DNA of 64,000 nucleotides from Streptomyces sp. WM6378 (GCF_001279695.1 NZ_LGDD01000292.1:9191-73190), one strand, 5' to 3'; numbered from the stretch's first letter, positions 45,810 to 54,770 are shown. Numbers and translations are program-made. The notes: generated by a model from the letters alone, not told the origin.

Positions 45810-46430
45810 ATGTCGCCCCGTTCGCCGCTTCCGCCCTCGCCGCCCCCGGTCGAGATACGCGCCTGGCCCGACCGCAACGCACTGCTCGCCGACCGGGCGC
45901 GGGTCCTGGAGGCGCTGGTCAAGGGGTACTTGGGGGTGGGGCGGCTCGGGCTGCACTGGCTGTGGGCGGCGCTCTTCGCGCTCGGCTGGTCGCTGGTCGG
46001 CACCGCGCTCACCTCGCTCACCGACGTCCTCACCGCGATCGTCGGCGGGGTGTTCCTGCTGCTCGGCCTCGGCGTGATGATCCCGACCGGGCTCGCCGTC
46101 GGGTTCGGGCTGCGCAAGGACCGCCGGATCCGTGAACTCCTGCGCCAGTGGGCCGAGTTGGACCGCGATCCCGTGCTCGACCGGAACCTGCGCAGGCCCG
46201 GCCTGAGCCTGGCCTGGCTGGTTCCCTCGGTGCTGCTGTGCGCGGGCGGCCTCGCCGTGTGCCTGGTGCTGCCCGCGACCGCCGACCCGGGCCACGACAC
46301 GTACGCGCTCGTCGTCTACGGCATGGGGCTCGGCCTCATCTGCTGGCTGACCGGCCTGGTCGGCGTCGTGAAGGCGGCCGCGCACCGGCGCTGGGTGCTG
46401 CGCTCCCTGGGCCCCGGGGCATCGCGCTGA
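45810..46430 (+). CDS. Multi-pass membrane protein of unknown function
   Basis: 206 residues from ATG 45810. Pro-rich cytosolic start, hydrophobic segments at about 46-66, 70-97, 132-152 and 162-185, with a basic cytosolic loop RKDRRIRELLRQWAELDRD between them. No clear ribosome-binding site; a GATAAT hexamer ends 10 bp upstream of the ATG, compatible with a near-leaderless mRNA. Family not recognised. Confidence 0.75.
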   Translation: MSPRSPLPPSPPPVEIRAWPDRNALLADRARVLEALVKGYLGVGRLGLHWLWAALFALGWSLVGTALTSLTDVLTAIVGGVFLLLGLGVMIPTGLAVGFGLRKDRRIRELLRQWAELDRDPVLDRNLRRPGLSLAWLVPSVLLCAGGLAVCLVLPATADPGHDTYALVVYGMGLGLICWLTGLVGVVKAAAHRRWVLRSLGPGASR

Positions 46431-46497
46431 CCCCGGGCCTATCCTTGGGGTGCCGCAGCGCGATGCGGTGACACATCCCGGGGGAAGGACGGCCGCA

Positions 46498-46863
46498 ATG
46501 GCCTGGTACTGGTGGATTCTGATCGTTTTCTGGATGGGCGGGTTCGGCTGGGCGATAGACAACGCCCGGACCGCGCTGCGCACCCGGCACGAGCGCAAGA
46601 TGGAGCGGCTTGAGGTGGCCAAGCAGGAACGCCTCGCCGTGGAGGCCGCGCACAAGGCACCGGAACCGGTGTGCGGGTGTACGCACCACTTGGCCAAGCA
46701 CGACAAGGCGGGCAAGTGCCATGAGCGGGTCGAGGTTCCGGTCGCCTGGGACGAGAACAAGAAGCCGCTCCGCTTCGAGTCGGCCCAGTGCAACTGCCAG
46801 CAGTACGTGGGCCCCCAGCCCCTGTCCCGGGTCTACGCGGACGAACTGACCGACCTCAACTAG
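46498..46863 (+). CDS. Membrane-anchored Cys/His-rich protein
   Basis: 121 residues. N-terminal TM ~2-22 (WYWWILIVFWMGGFGWAI), coiled/charged stretch, then CGCTHHLAKHD, KC-HERV and QCNCQQYV: five Cys and several His spaced like a small metal site on the cytosolic face. GGGGGAAGGA precedes ATG 46498. Not recognised; metal binding is inference. Confidence 0.78.
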   Translation: MAWYWWILIVFWMGGFGWAIDNARTALRTRHERKMERLEVAKQERLAVEAAHKAPEPVCGCTHHLAKHDKAGKCHERVEVPVAWDENKKPLRFESAQCNCQQYVGPQPLSRVYADELTDLN

Positions 46864-46944
46864 GCGTTGCGCGGGGCGGGTTGATGCGGTGCGGCGGGCT
46901 GCGGCTGGTTTGCGCAGTTCCCCGCGCCCATGCGGCGGAGCCGC

Positions 46945-47148
46945 ACGATGTCACAGCCCCGCGCCCCTGGCAGGGTCGGTGCTGGCCCGCACCGGGCATT
47001 TCAGCCCGTCATGGGGGTCCCCCCTGGCCCTTGAGGCCTTGGGGGAGATTGAGGACGAGTGACCTTGAGGCGCGAACGGGGTCTGGGGCGGAGCCCCAGG
47101 GGACGACCACCGGGCCGCAGCCGAACGACACCCCCCGGAGGGTCTAGG
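46945..47148 (-). repeat. Intergenic repeat, copy D (inverted)
   Basis: Read on the - strand: CCCTAGACCCTCCGGGGGG, GTCGTTCGGCTGCGGCCC, GGTGGTCGTCCCCTG, GGGGCTCCGCCCC, GTTCGCGCCTCAAGG, then the CCCCCAAGGCCTCAAGGG / CCCCCATGACGGGCTGAAA module and a GGTGCGGGCCAGC tail. It combines the 5' part of copy C with the 3' module of copy B. Abuts the methyltransferase 3' end. Confidence 0.8.
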
Positions 47149-48346
47149 GGAGGGGCGGGGTGGGGCGTGGCACAGGCGTTCCGATCAGCATCGTCGGCGC
47201 CCCCGCCACCCTCGTCAGGAAGACCGTCGCCGCATTCGGCCCCGAGGGCTTCACCTTGCGCCGCACCTCCTCCGGCTCCACCGCGGACCCCCGCTTCTTC
47301 ACCGTCAGGACCCCCACCCCCCGCTCCCGCAACAACGCCTTCAACTTCTTCATGTTGAAAGGGAGTTGGTCGGTGATCTCGTACGCCGAGGTGTACGGGG
47401 ACGCGTACGGCTCGTCGCTCGTCACGTACGCGATCGTCTCGTCGATCAGACGGCCCCCGCACCGCTCGACGATCTCGGCGACCAGGTGCGCGCGGATGAC
47501 CGCGCCGTCCGGCTCGTACAGGTAGCGGCCGACCGGGCCCACCGGCGGCGCGGCGAGCGGGGCCGAAGTCCACAGCGCGGCGGCCGCCGGCAGCACGGTG
47601 GCGCGGAAGGCGCCCGGGGTGACCCCGGTGCCGAACCACAGGACCGCTTCCTTCACGTCGCCCCCGTCCGAGATCCACTCCGCCTCGGCCTGCGGCGGGA
47701 TCGCCTCGTGCGGGATGCCGGGGGCGATCTTCAGCGCGGCGAAGGGGGCCCCGACGGCCGCCGAAATCGCCCACGACAGGGGTGGTGAGTATGCCTCCGG
47801 GTCGAAGATGCGGCCGCGGCCGCCTCGCCTCGCCGGGTCCACGAAGACCGCGTCGTACGGCGTCGTGTCGATGTCCGTCACGTCCGCGCAGCGCACCTCG
47901 ATCAGGTCCGCGAGGCCCAGCGCCTCGGCGTTGGCGCGGGCCACCGCCGCCGTCAGGGGGTCGCGGTCGACCGCGAGCACCGAGATCCCGGCCCGCGCGA
48001 GGGCCAGCGCGTCGCTGCCGATGCCGCAGCACAGGTCCGCCACGCTGCGTACGCCGTGGGCGGCGAAGGCCTCCGCGCGGTGGGTGGCGACCGAGGTGCG
48101 GGTCGACTGCTCGACGCCGTTCGGCGTGAAGAACATCCGGTGGGCGTCCGCCGCGCCGAACTTCGCCACCGCCCGCTGCCGCAGCCGCGCCTGTCCGAGC
48201 GCTGCCGACACCAGGCCCGCGTCGTGCTCGCGGCGCAGCCGGGTGGCGACCGCCAGCTCCTGGGAGGGGTCGTAATCCCGCAGCGACGCGAGCAGGGCGC
48301 GGCCCTCGTCGGTGAGCAGGAGGGAGAAGGTGTCGAGGTCGTTCAC
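47144..48346 (-). CDS. Class I SAM-dependent methyltransferase, THUMP-like
   Basis: 400 aa. SAM motif I DLCCGIGSDALALA (~103-116), acidic loop LAVDRDPLTAAVA, motif II-like YDAVFVDPARRGGRGR, then a C-terminal THUMP-like region (KKLKALLRERGVGVLTVKKRG). The DPARR motif and layout suggest an RNA or protein methyltransferase of an actinobacterial family; substrate unknown. GTG 48346. Divergent from the deacetylase at 48460. Confidence 0.85.
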   Translation of the reverse strand: MNDLDTFSLLLTDEGRALLASLRDYDPSQELAVATRLRREHDAGLVSAALGQARLRQRAVAKFGAADAHRMFFTPNGVEQSTRTSVATHRAEAFAAHGVRSVADLCCGIGSDALALARAGISVLAVDRDPLTAAVARANAEALGLADLIEVRCADVTDIDTTPYDAVFVDPARRGGRGRIFDPEAYSPPLSWAISAAVGAPFAALKIAPGIPHEAIPPQAEAEWISDGGDVKEAVLWFGTGVTPGAFRATVLPAAAALWTSAPLAAPPVGPVGRYLYEPDGAVIRAHLVAEIVERCGGRLIDETIAYVTSDEPYASPYTSAYEITDQLPFNMKKLKALLRERGVGVLTVKKRGSAVEPEEVRRKVKPSGPNAATVFLTRVAGAPTMLIGTPVPRPTPPLP

Positions 48347-48459
48347 CCCGTCATTGTCGTTCAGCCGCCGCCCCGCTGTGGGCCAGGCGGGCGATGGTGC
48401 GGCCGCCGGCGGCGGTGTCGTACGGCCCGCAGGGCCCGCGCCTGACAGGATGCGGCGCC

Positions 48460-49365
48460 ATGCAACTAGTACGACAAAAGGGAAAATCCCGGACGAAGAT
48501 CGCCTGTCTCGTCCTCGGGCTCGGCGCCGCGCTGCTCGCCTCCGGCTGCACAGCCGAGGACGGCGGGACCGGACGCCCCGGCGCCGAGGCCGCCAAGAAG
48601 GGCCCCGCCGGAGCCCTCGCCGGCTACTCCGACCAGCTCAAGCAGGCCGAGACGGCCCGGCTCGCGGCCGTCAAGAAGTGGGGGCTCGCCAAGCCGCCGC
48701 TGCTCGCGCCCCCGCCGCCCAACGTCAAGCCGAGGATCACCAACCGCCCCGGCTTCGAGACGGACGGCGGCGACTCGCTGCCGCCGGTCTTCACCACCGT
48801 CCCCACCAAGGACCGGATCGTCTTCCTGACGATCGACGACGGCGCCGAGAAGGACCCCACCTTCCTGAAGATGATGCAGGAACTCCGCATCCCCTACAGC
48901 GCGTTCCTCAGCGACTACCTGGTCAAGGACGACCACGAGTACTTCAAGAAGATGCAGGGCCTCGGGGTCACCCTCAACAACCACACCCTCAACCACCGCT
49001 ACATGCCCGCGCTCTCCTACGACGAGCAGCGGCACGAGATCTGCGACCAGCAGGACAAGATCGGCCAGTGGGCGGGCGTGCGGCCCCGGCTGTTCCGGCC
49101 GCCGTACGGCAACTACAACGAGGACACCCTCAAGGCCGCTCAGTCCTGCGGCATCAAGGCCGCGCCGCTGTGGGCCGCCGAGGCCTTCACCGACCACATG
49201 GAATGGCGCGAGTGGGACCGCGACCTGCACCCCGGCGACATCATCCTGACCCACTTCCGCGGCCGCCAGGACTGGAACGGCACCATGCCCGACATGATCC
49301 GGCAGGTGATGAAGGTGATCACCGACAAGGGATACGCCGTGGCCCGTCTGGAGGACTACGTGTGA
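48460..49365 (+). CDS. NodB-family polysaccharide deacetylase lipoprotein, paralogue 2
   Basis: 301 aa. Lipobox LLASGC (Cys30), linker, AVKKWGLAKPP, then NodB motifs TIDDGAEKD, HTLNHRY, RPPYGNYNED and the terminal YAVARLEDYV. Nearly the same layout as the protein at 40531. ATG 48460; AGGA at 48447-48450 upstream. 19 bp before a third, shortened relative. Confidence 0.9.
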   Translation: MQLVRQKGKSRTKIACLVLGLGAALLASGCTAEDGGTGRPGAEAAKKGPAGALAGYSDQLKQAETARLAAVKKWGLAKPPLLAPPPPNVKPRITNRPGFETDGGDSLPPVFTTVPTKDRIVFLTIDDGAEKDPTFLKMMQELRIPYSAFLSDYLVKDDHEYFKKMQGLGVTLNNHTLNHRYMPALSYDEQRHEICDQQDKIGQWAGVRPRLFRPPYGNYNEDTLKAAQSCGIKAAPLWAAEAFTDHMEWREWDRDLHPGDIILTHFRGRQDWNGTMPDMIRQVMKVITDKGYAVARLEDYV

Positions 49366-49384
49366 CCGGTCCCGGGGAGCCGCG

Positions 49385-49924
49385 GTGAAGCGCGCGCACC
49401 GGCTCCGGGCTGCTCTGGCCGGGCTGCTCGCCGCCGGTGCGCTGCTAAGCCCGCTGGCCGGGTGTACCGAGCCGACCGAGCCCGCCGCCCCGTTCGAGCG
49501 GCTCGGGCGCAGGGCCGCGCGGAAGGTGGTGCCGCGCGCCGGACCCGACGCGCGGGTGGTCGCCGCCCGGCGCTGGGGCCTGGCCGCGCCGCTGGAGCCG
49601 GCCCCGCGCCCGCCCGCCGTCCGCCCGGCCCTGCCCTACGTCGTCGACCGGGTCCCGCTGCACGGCGCGAAGGTGGTCTTCCTGACCTTCGACGACGGGC
49701 CCGGCACCGACCCCGGCTTCCCCCGCATGGTCCGCGACCTCAAGCTCCCGGTCGCCCTGTTCCTCACCGACAGTGTGGCCGCACCCGGCTACGACCGCGT
49801 CGAGCCCCTGCGCGCCCTCGGCGCCGGCGAGAGCGGCATCAGCGCGACCCGGCTGACCGCGCGGCTGCTCGACGAGGTCCAGGCGCAGGGATTCGCGGTG
49901 GGGCGGCTTGAGGACTACCTCTGA
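49385..49924 (+). CDS. Internally deleted NodB-like lipoprotein, paralogue 3
   Basis: 179 aa. Lipobox LSPLAGC (Cys27), the linker motif AARRWGLAAPLEPAPRPP and TFDDGPGTDPGF are present, then after LFLTDSVAAPGYDRVEPLRALG the protein jumps to QAQGFAVGRLEDYL. The ~100-residue segment carrying the metal His pair and RPPYG is missing while both ends are kept in frame. Either a non-catalytic protein or a gene in decay; the frame is intact and GGGGAG precedes GTG 49385. Confidence 0.8.
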   Translation: MKRAHRLRAALAGLLAAGALLSPLAGCTEPTEPAAPFERLGRRAARKVVPRAGPDARVVAARRWGLAAPLEPAPRPPAVRPALPYVVDRVPLHGAKVVFLTFDDGPGTDPGFPRMVRDLKLPVALFLTDSVAAPGYDRVEPLRALGAGESGISATRLTARLLDEVQAQGFAVGRLEDYL

Positions 49925-49956
49925 GCGCCGATCGCTGAGTGCCTACCTCCGAGTAC

Positions 49957-51381
49957 CTACCGCTGAGCGCTCATCCTCAGCGGGTCGAGCTCCAACTCTC
50001 CCTCAAATGAGCCCAGTTCAGCTTCCCGCTGACGTTCGCCGCTGTCGCTGATCCGGATGAGCAGCGCGATCATCAGCCAGTTCGCGACCAGCGACGAGCC
50101 GCCCTTGGCGAGGAACGGCAGCGCCTTGCCGGTCAGCGGGATCAGGCCGGTCACTCCGCCCGCGACCACGAACACCTGGAGCGCGAGGGCCGCCGCGAGG
50201 CCGGTCGCGAGCAGCTTGCCGAAGCCGTCGTGCGCGGCGAGCGCGGCGCGCAGGCCCCGCTGCACAAGGAGCGCGTACAGGGCGAGGACCGCCATCATCC
50301 CGGCCAGGCCGAGCTCCTCGCCGACCGTGGTCAGGATGAAGTCGCTGCGGCCCGCGAAGCCCACGAGTTCGGGGTGGCCGCGGCCGAGGCCGGTGCCGGT
50401 CATGCCGCCGCTGCCGAAGCTGAACAGGGCCTGGGCCGCCTGGTCGGAGATGAGGCCCGGCGGGCGCCGCTCGGGCGGCAGATAGATGTCGAAGGGGTGC
50501 AGCCAGGCGACGATGCGGCCCTTGACGTGCGGCTCGGTCGAGCCGACGACGAACGCCCCGGCCGCCGCCATCACGATGCCGGTCAGGATCCAGCTGGTGC
50601 GCTGGGTGGCGACGTACAGCATCACCACGAACAGGCCGAAGAAGATCAGCGAGGTGCCGAGGTCGCGCTCGAAGACCAGGACGAGCAGGCTCACCACCCA
50701 GATGGTCAGGATGGGTGCGAGCTGGCGGCCGGGCGGCAGCCGGACCCCGAGCACCTTGCGGCCGGTGAGCGCGAGCGAGTCCTTGTGGACGACGAGGTAG
50801 CCCGCGAAGAACACCGCGATCATGATCTTGACGAATTCGCCGGGCTGCAGCGAGAACGGGCCGATGAAGATCCAGCGCTTGGCGCCGTAGGTGTCGCCGG
50901 GAAAGAACGCCGGGGCCATGAGCAGCACGAGCGCCGCGGCCATGCAGAGGTAGATGTAGCGCTGGAGGCGGCGGTGGTCGCGCAGCACGGCCAGGGTGGC
51001 GAGCGCGACCGCGAAGCCGATGACCGTCCAGATGAGCTGGCCCGAGGCGGTGGCCTCCGCCTTGAACTTGTGCGCGTACGTGGGGTCGAGCCGGTAGAGC
51101 AGCACCAGGCCGAGGCCCGAAAGGAGCAGGGCGAGCGGCAGGATCAACGGGTCGGCGTACGCGGCGTACCGGCGCACCGTGAGGTGCCCGGCGAGCGCGA
51201 TCAGTGCCATGCTGATCGCGAACTCGTAGGTGGCGCGCGGGAGTTGGCCCGTCATGGCCATCGCGGCCGCCGCGTGGCCGAACGTGGTCACGGCGACGAC
51301 GAGCAGCAGGAGCAGCGCCTCGGAGCGGCGGCGCCGGGCCGCGACAGGACCGGGGGCGCCGGCCCGGATCAGTCGACGCAC
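49957..51381 (-). CDS. SEDS-family glycosyltransferase (FtsW/RodA/SpoVE)
   Basis: 474 aa, about ten to twelve TM helices; polymerises peptidoglycan glycan strands from lipid II. YGAKRWIFIGPFSLQPGEFVKI and GRSDFILTTVGEELGLAG are SEDS signatures, the latter holding the key Glu region. GTG 51381 overlaps the LCP gene end by 13 bp, so the pair is coupled. Which subfamily (cell-cycle FtsW or RodA-like) cannot be fixed, because no PBP neighbour is present. Confidence 0.88.
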   Translation of the reverse strand: MRRLIRAGAPGPVAARRRRSEALLLLLVVAVTTFGHAAAAMAMTGQLPRATYEFAISMALIALAGHLTVRRYAAYADPLILPLALLLSGLGLVLLYRLDPTYAHKFKAEATASGQLIWTVIGFAVALATLAVLRDHRRLQRYIYLCMAAALVLLMAPAFFPGDTYGAKRWIFIGPFSLQPGEFVKIMIAVFFAGYLVVHKDSLALTGRKVLGVRLPPGRQLAPILTIWVVSLLVLVFERDLGTSLIFFGLFVVMLYVATQRTSWILTGIVMAAAGAFVVGSTEPHVKGRIVAWLHPFDIYLPPERRPPGLISDQAAQALFSFGSGGMTGTGLGRGHPELVGFAGRSDFILTTVGEELGLAGMMAVLALYALLVQRGLRAALAAHDGFGKLLATGLAAALALQVFVVAGGVTGLIPLTGKALPFLAKGGSSLVANWLMIALLIRISDSGERQREAELGSFEGELELDPLRMSAQR

Positions 51382-52565
51382 GGGATGCCGCCGCCGTCGA
51401 TGACCGGGGGCGAGGGCGCCGGGGGCGCCTTGCTCGGAGCCGGCGCCGGGGAGCCCCCGGGCGTGGTGGGCGGCGTCGAATGAACCGGATTGGTCTGTTC
51501 TGCGACTATCTGCTTGATCTTCACCGGATCGACGATATTGACGTCTTCGCCCCGGTGTTTGGCGAATCGCTCGATCGGAAGTGTCGCGAATGCCACATTC
51601 CCGCCCGATACGTTCTTGGCCTGCTTGAGGAACGACATCAGGTCCCAGCCCTTGTCGGTGACGAGGTCCTGCTTGGCCACGTTCAGCAGGTTGAGCAGGC
51701 GGACCGGGTCGGTGAAGGTGCCGGCCGAGGCGAGCTTCTGCGTCGCCGAGGCGAGGAACGCCTGCTGGCGGCGCGTACGGTCCAGGTCGCCGCCGTCGAG
51801 CCCGTGCCGCTGCCGCACGAACGCGAGGGACTGCTGCCCGTTCAGGGTCTGCTTCCCGGCCGGGAAGTCGGCGCCCGAGTACTTGTCCTTCACGGGATGT
51901 TTCAGGCAGACCGTCACTCCGTCCAGGGCGTCGGCCAGGTGGTAGAACCCGGCGAGATTGACCTCGGCGAAGTGGTCGATGGGCACGCCGAGGAAGTTGC
52001 GCACGGTCTCGATCTCGGCCCGGCGGCCCGCCTCGCGGCCCGCCGTCTCCAGCTTGCCCCGGTCGGTGACGCCCTGCGCGGCCAGCTTCTCCTCGGTGCG
52101 GGCCTTCTCCAGGCCGTACGCCTTCTTGATCTTGTCCTGGCCGTGGCCCGGAATGTCGACCAGGTCGTCGCGGGGCACCGAGAACGCCTTCGCCTTGCTG
52201 CCGTCGGCCGGCACGTGCAGGAGGATCAGGGTGTTGGTGTTGTAGCCGCCGATGTCGGAACTGCCCGCGTGCAGCTTGTCGAGGACCTCGGGCGGCAGGT
52301 CGTCGCCGTTCTGGTCCTTGCGGCTGTCCAGGCCCATCAGCAGGATGTTGGTGTCCCCGCCCACGGACTTCGGCGCGTTGTCGCCGAGCGCGTGCGAGGT
52401 GCCGATGCTCCCGGCCAGATCGCGGTACAGGTACCAGCCGCCGGCCAGCGCGCACAGCACCAGGACGACGGCGGCAAGGGCGAGCGCGCGCACCAGGCGC
52501 ATCGGGCCGGAACGCTTCCTGCGACGGCGGTTGATCGGGCTGCGGCTCATTCGACGGTGGCTCAC
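51369..52565 (-). CDS. LytR-CpsA-Psr family cell-wall ligase
   Basis: 398 aa. Attaches teichoic acids or other glycopolymers to peptidoglycan. Arg-rich cytosolic start, TM ~23-47, LCP domain ~72-310 with NILLMGLDSRKDQNG, FSVPRDDLVDIPG, HFAEVNLAGFYHLADAL and FVRQRHGLDGGDLDRTRRQQ, then a Pro-rich tail (PAPAPSKAPPAPSPP). GTG 52565; ATG 52550 is possible. Coupled to the SEDS gene. Confidence 0.92.
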   Translation of the reverse strand: MSHRRMSRSPINRRRRKRSGPMRLVRALALAAVVLVLCALAGGWYLYRDLAGSIGTSHALGDNAPKSVGGDTNILLMGLDSRKDQNGDDLPPEVLDKLHAGSSDIGGYNTNTLILLHVPADGSKAKAFSVPRDDLVDIPGHGQDKIKKAYGLEKARTEEKLAAQGVTDRGKLETAGREAGRRAEIETVRNFLGVPIDHFAEVNLAGFYHLADALDGVTVCLKHPVKDKYSGADFPAGKQTLNGQQSLAFVRQRHGLDGGDLDRTRRQQAFLASATQKLASAGTFTDPVRLLNLLNVAKQDLVTDKGWDLMSFLKQAKNVSGGNVAFATLPIERFAKHRGEDVNIVDPVKIKQIVAEQTNPVHSTPPTTPGGSPAPAPSKAPPAPSPPVIDGGGIPCVD

Positions 52566-52609
52566 GCCGACCGATCCTCGGCCGTCGGCGCTGAAGGAAA
52601 CCTGAGAGT

Positions 52610-52679
52610 CCTGAAGACGCTTTCAGGAATCCGTTCTTTCAGGGACCCGTCGCTCTTGTCGGGAACCCGTTGCTTCAGG
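52610..52679. repeat. TTCAGG repeats upstream of the LCP gene
   Basis: TTCAGG at 52622, 52638 (16 bp apart) and 52674, plus inverted CCTGAA at 52610. The 16-bp units at 52622 and 52638 share TTCAGG-N-A-CCG. They fill the promoter region between the histidine kinase and LCP genes, a possible response-regulator site. Confidence 0.45.
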
Positions 52680-54030
52680 GGCGCCCCGGCAGCCGCACCG
52701 TGAACGTCGCGCCCGGGCCCGCCCCCGCCGACAGCTCCCCGCCGTGTGCCCGCGCGATCTCGCGGGCGATCGCGAGCCCGAGCCCGGTGCCGCCGCTCTC
52801 CCGGGCGCGGGCGGCGTCCAGGCGTACGAAGCGCTCGAAGATCCGCGACCGGTCGGCGGCCGGGATGCCGGGCCCGTCGTCCGCGACTTCGAGGATCGCG
52901 TCCACGCCCTCCCGGGCGGCCCGCACCCGCACTTCGGTACGGGCGTGCCGCACCGCGTTGTCGACCAGGTTGGCCAGCATCCGCTCCAGTTGCGCCGGGT
53001 CGCCGCGCACCGGCACGGGAGCGTCCGCGAGCAACTCGACCGGGACCCGGGCGGCCCGCCTGCGCGCGGTGTCCTCCGCCGCGAGCAGCGTCAGGTCGAC
53101 CGGCTCGGCCAGGGGCTGCGGGTGGGCGTCGAGGCGGGCCAGGAGCAGCAGGTCGGCGGCGATCCGCTGGAGCCGCTCGGTGTCGTCGAGCGCGGCCCGC
53201 ACCGAGGCCAAGTCCGGTGCAGCGAGGGCGACTTCGAGCCGGGAGCGGACCGCGGCGATCGGGTTGCGCAGCTCGTGCGAGGCGTCGGCGACGAACTCGC
53301 GCTGGCGGACGTGGGCCTGTTCGAGCCGGTCGAGGGTGGCGTTCACGGTCCGGGCGAGCAGCGCGATCTCGTCGGCGCCGCCGGGGTCGGGGACCCGCCG
53401 GTCCAGTTCGCTGGAGCTGACCTCGGCGAGCTCGGTGCGGATCGAGGTCACCGGGCGCAGCGCGAGCCCGGTGCCGGCCCAGGCGATGGCGGCGGCGAGC
53501 GCGATCAGCGGCGGGGCGCTGGCGAGCAGGGCCCACCCGATGGCGCCGGTCGCGTCGTCGACGTCGCTGAGCACGGTCATCCCGTACACGTAGCTCGCGG
53601 GGCCGCCGGGAATCTGGGCGCGTACGACGACGGCGACCTCGTGACGGCCCGCGTCGTTCAGGAGCCGCGAGGTCGAGTCCTGGCCGTCCGGCGGGCGCAG
53701 ATCGGCCAATTCCCCGGCGGCGCCGGTCTCCTGGCTGGCGGCGGTCATCCGGCCCCGCTCGTCGAGCACGAGGACGAGGTCGACGCCGTCGTCCGGCGGC
53801 GGCAGCTGCGCGCGTACGGTCCCGGTGTTGACCTGGGCGGCGACCTTGCGGGCGGCCAGCTCGGTGCGGCCGGTGGTGTTGTCGAGGAGGTTGGAGCGCA
53901 GCACGACGTAGAGCCAGATCCCGCCCGCGGCGAGCAGCAGCGCCATCGCGAGGGCGGAGGCCGCGGCGACCTTCCCGCGCACGGTCCGGGGCAGGAGCAA
54001 TTTCATGAGCTTCGGCGGCTCAGCCCCCAT
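52675..54030 (-). CDS. Sensor histidine kinase
   Basis: 451 aa. Two TM segments (~22-45 and ~165-188) bracketing an extracytoplasmic sensor, HAMP linker, then HisKA H-box FVADASHELRNPIAAVRS, N-box NLVDNAVRHA, G1 VADDGPGIP and G2 GGTGLGLAIAREIARAHGG. Start at ATG 54030 overlaps the response-regulator end by 11 bp; ATG 54006 is an alternative. Signal unknown; neighbouring SEDS/LCP genes suggest an envelope role. Confidence 0.92.
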   Translation of the reverse strand: MGAEPPKLMKLLLPRTVRGKVAAASALAMALLLAAGGIWLYVVLRSNLLDNTTGRTELAARKVAAQVNTGTVRAQLPPPDDGVDLVLVLDERGRMTAASQETGAAGELADLRPPDGQDSTSRLLNDAGRHEVAVVVRAQIPGGPASYVYGMTVLSDVDDATGAIGWALLASAPPLIALAAAIAWAGTGLALRPVTSIRTELAEVSSSELDRRVPDPGGADEIALLARTVNATLDRLEQAHVRQREFVADASHELRNPIAAVRSRLEVALAAPDLASVRAALDDTERLQRIAADLLLLARLDAHPQPLAEPVDLTLLAAEDTARRRAARVPVELLADAPVPVRGDPAQLERMLANLVDNAVRHARTEVRVRAAREGVDAILEVADDGPGIPAADRSRIFERFVRLDAARARESGGTGLGLAIAREIARAHGGELSAGAGPGATFTVRLPGRP

Positions 54031-54709
54031 CGGGCGCCATCCGGTAACCGACCCCGTGCACGGTCAGGATCGATCGACGGCCGAACGGAGAATCGATCTT
54101 CTTCCTGAGCGAAGAGACATAGACCTCGACGATGTTCGGATCGATCCCGCCGTCCGGTCCCGCGGTGCTGTCCCAGACCTCGTCCAGGATGTGCTGCTTG
54201 GCGACGGCCTGGCCCGGCTCGGCCATCAGGCAGGCGAGGACCGCCAGCTCGCGGGCGGTCAGCTCGATCTCCCGCTCGCCGCGCCGGCAGCGCCGGGCGG
54301 CCGTGTCGAGGGTGAGGTCGCCGGCCTGGAGGGTGTCCTGGCGCGCGGCTCCCGCCCGCCGGCCGAGCGCCCGGAGGCGGGCGAGCAGCACCACGAACGA
54401 GAAGGGCTTGGTCAGATAGTCGTCGGCCCCCGAGTCGAGCCCGTCGGCCTCGTCGTACTCGCCGTCCTTGGCGGTCAGCATCAGGACGGGGGTGAGGTCG
54501 CCGAGCCGCCGCATCCGCCGGCAGATCTCGTATCCGCTGAGCCCGGGCAGCATCAGGTCGAGCACGACCGCGTCGTACCCGCCGGTGAGCGCGAGGTCGA
54601 GCCCGCGGTGGCCGTCGTGCGCGACGTCGACCCAGTGCCCCTCGGCGGAGATGCCCCGACGCAGCGAGTCGGCGAGCCCGGTTTCGTCCTCGACGACCAG
54701 AATGCGCAT
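54020..54709 (-). CDS. OmpR-family response regulator
   Basis: 229 aa. Receiver domain with acidic pocket VVEDE, phospho-acceptor Asp in VVLDLMLPGLSG, Lys in YLTKPFSF; winged-helix DNA-binding domain ending VHGVGYRMAPDGG. ATG 54709 (MRILVVEDETG) preceded by CTGGACGG. Transcribed away from groES, whose promoter region begins ~60 bp upstream. Confidence 0.93.
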   Translation of the reverse strand: MRILVVEDETGLADSLRRGISAEGHWVDVAHDGHRGLDLALTGGYDAVVLDLMLPGLSGYEICRRMRRLGDLTPVLMLTAKDGEYDEADGLDSGADDYLTKPFSFVVLLARLRALGRRAGAARQDTLQAGDLTLDTAARRCRRGEREIELTARELAVLACLMAEPGQAVAKQHILDEVWDSTAGPDGGIDPNIVEVYVSSLRKKIDSPFGRRSILTVHGVGYRMAPDGG

Positions 54710-54770
54710 GCCGTCCAGGGTCACACAGGTGGCCAAAGGCCCGGGAAGCGTCCGCCGCGACGGTGGCAGA

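Noticed and set aside
49385..49924. Sequencing frameshift as cause of the short NodB protein
   Set aside because: Both conserved ends are in the same frame and the missing middle is absent in all frames, so it is a deletion, not a frameshift.
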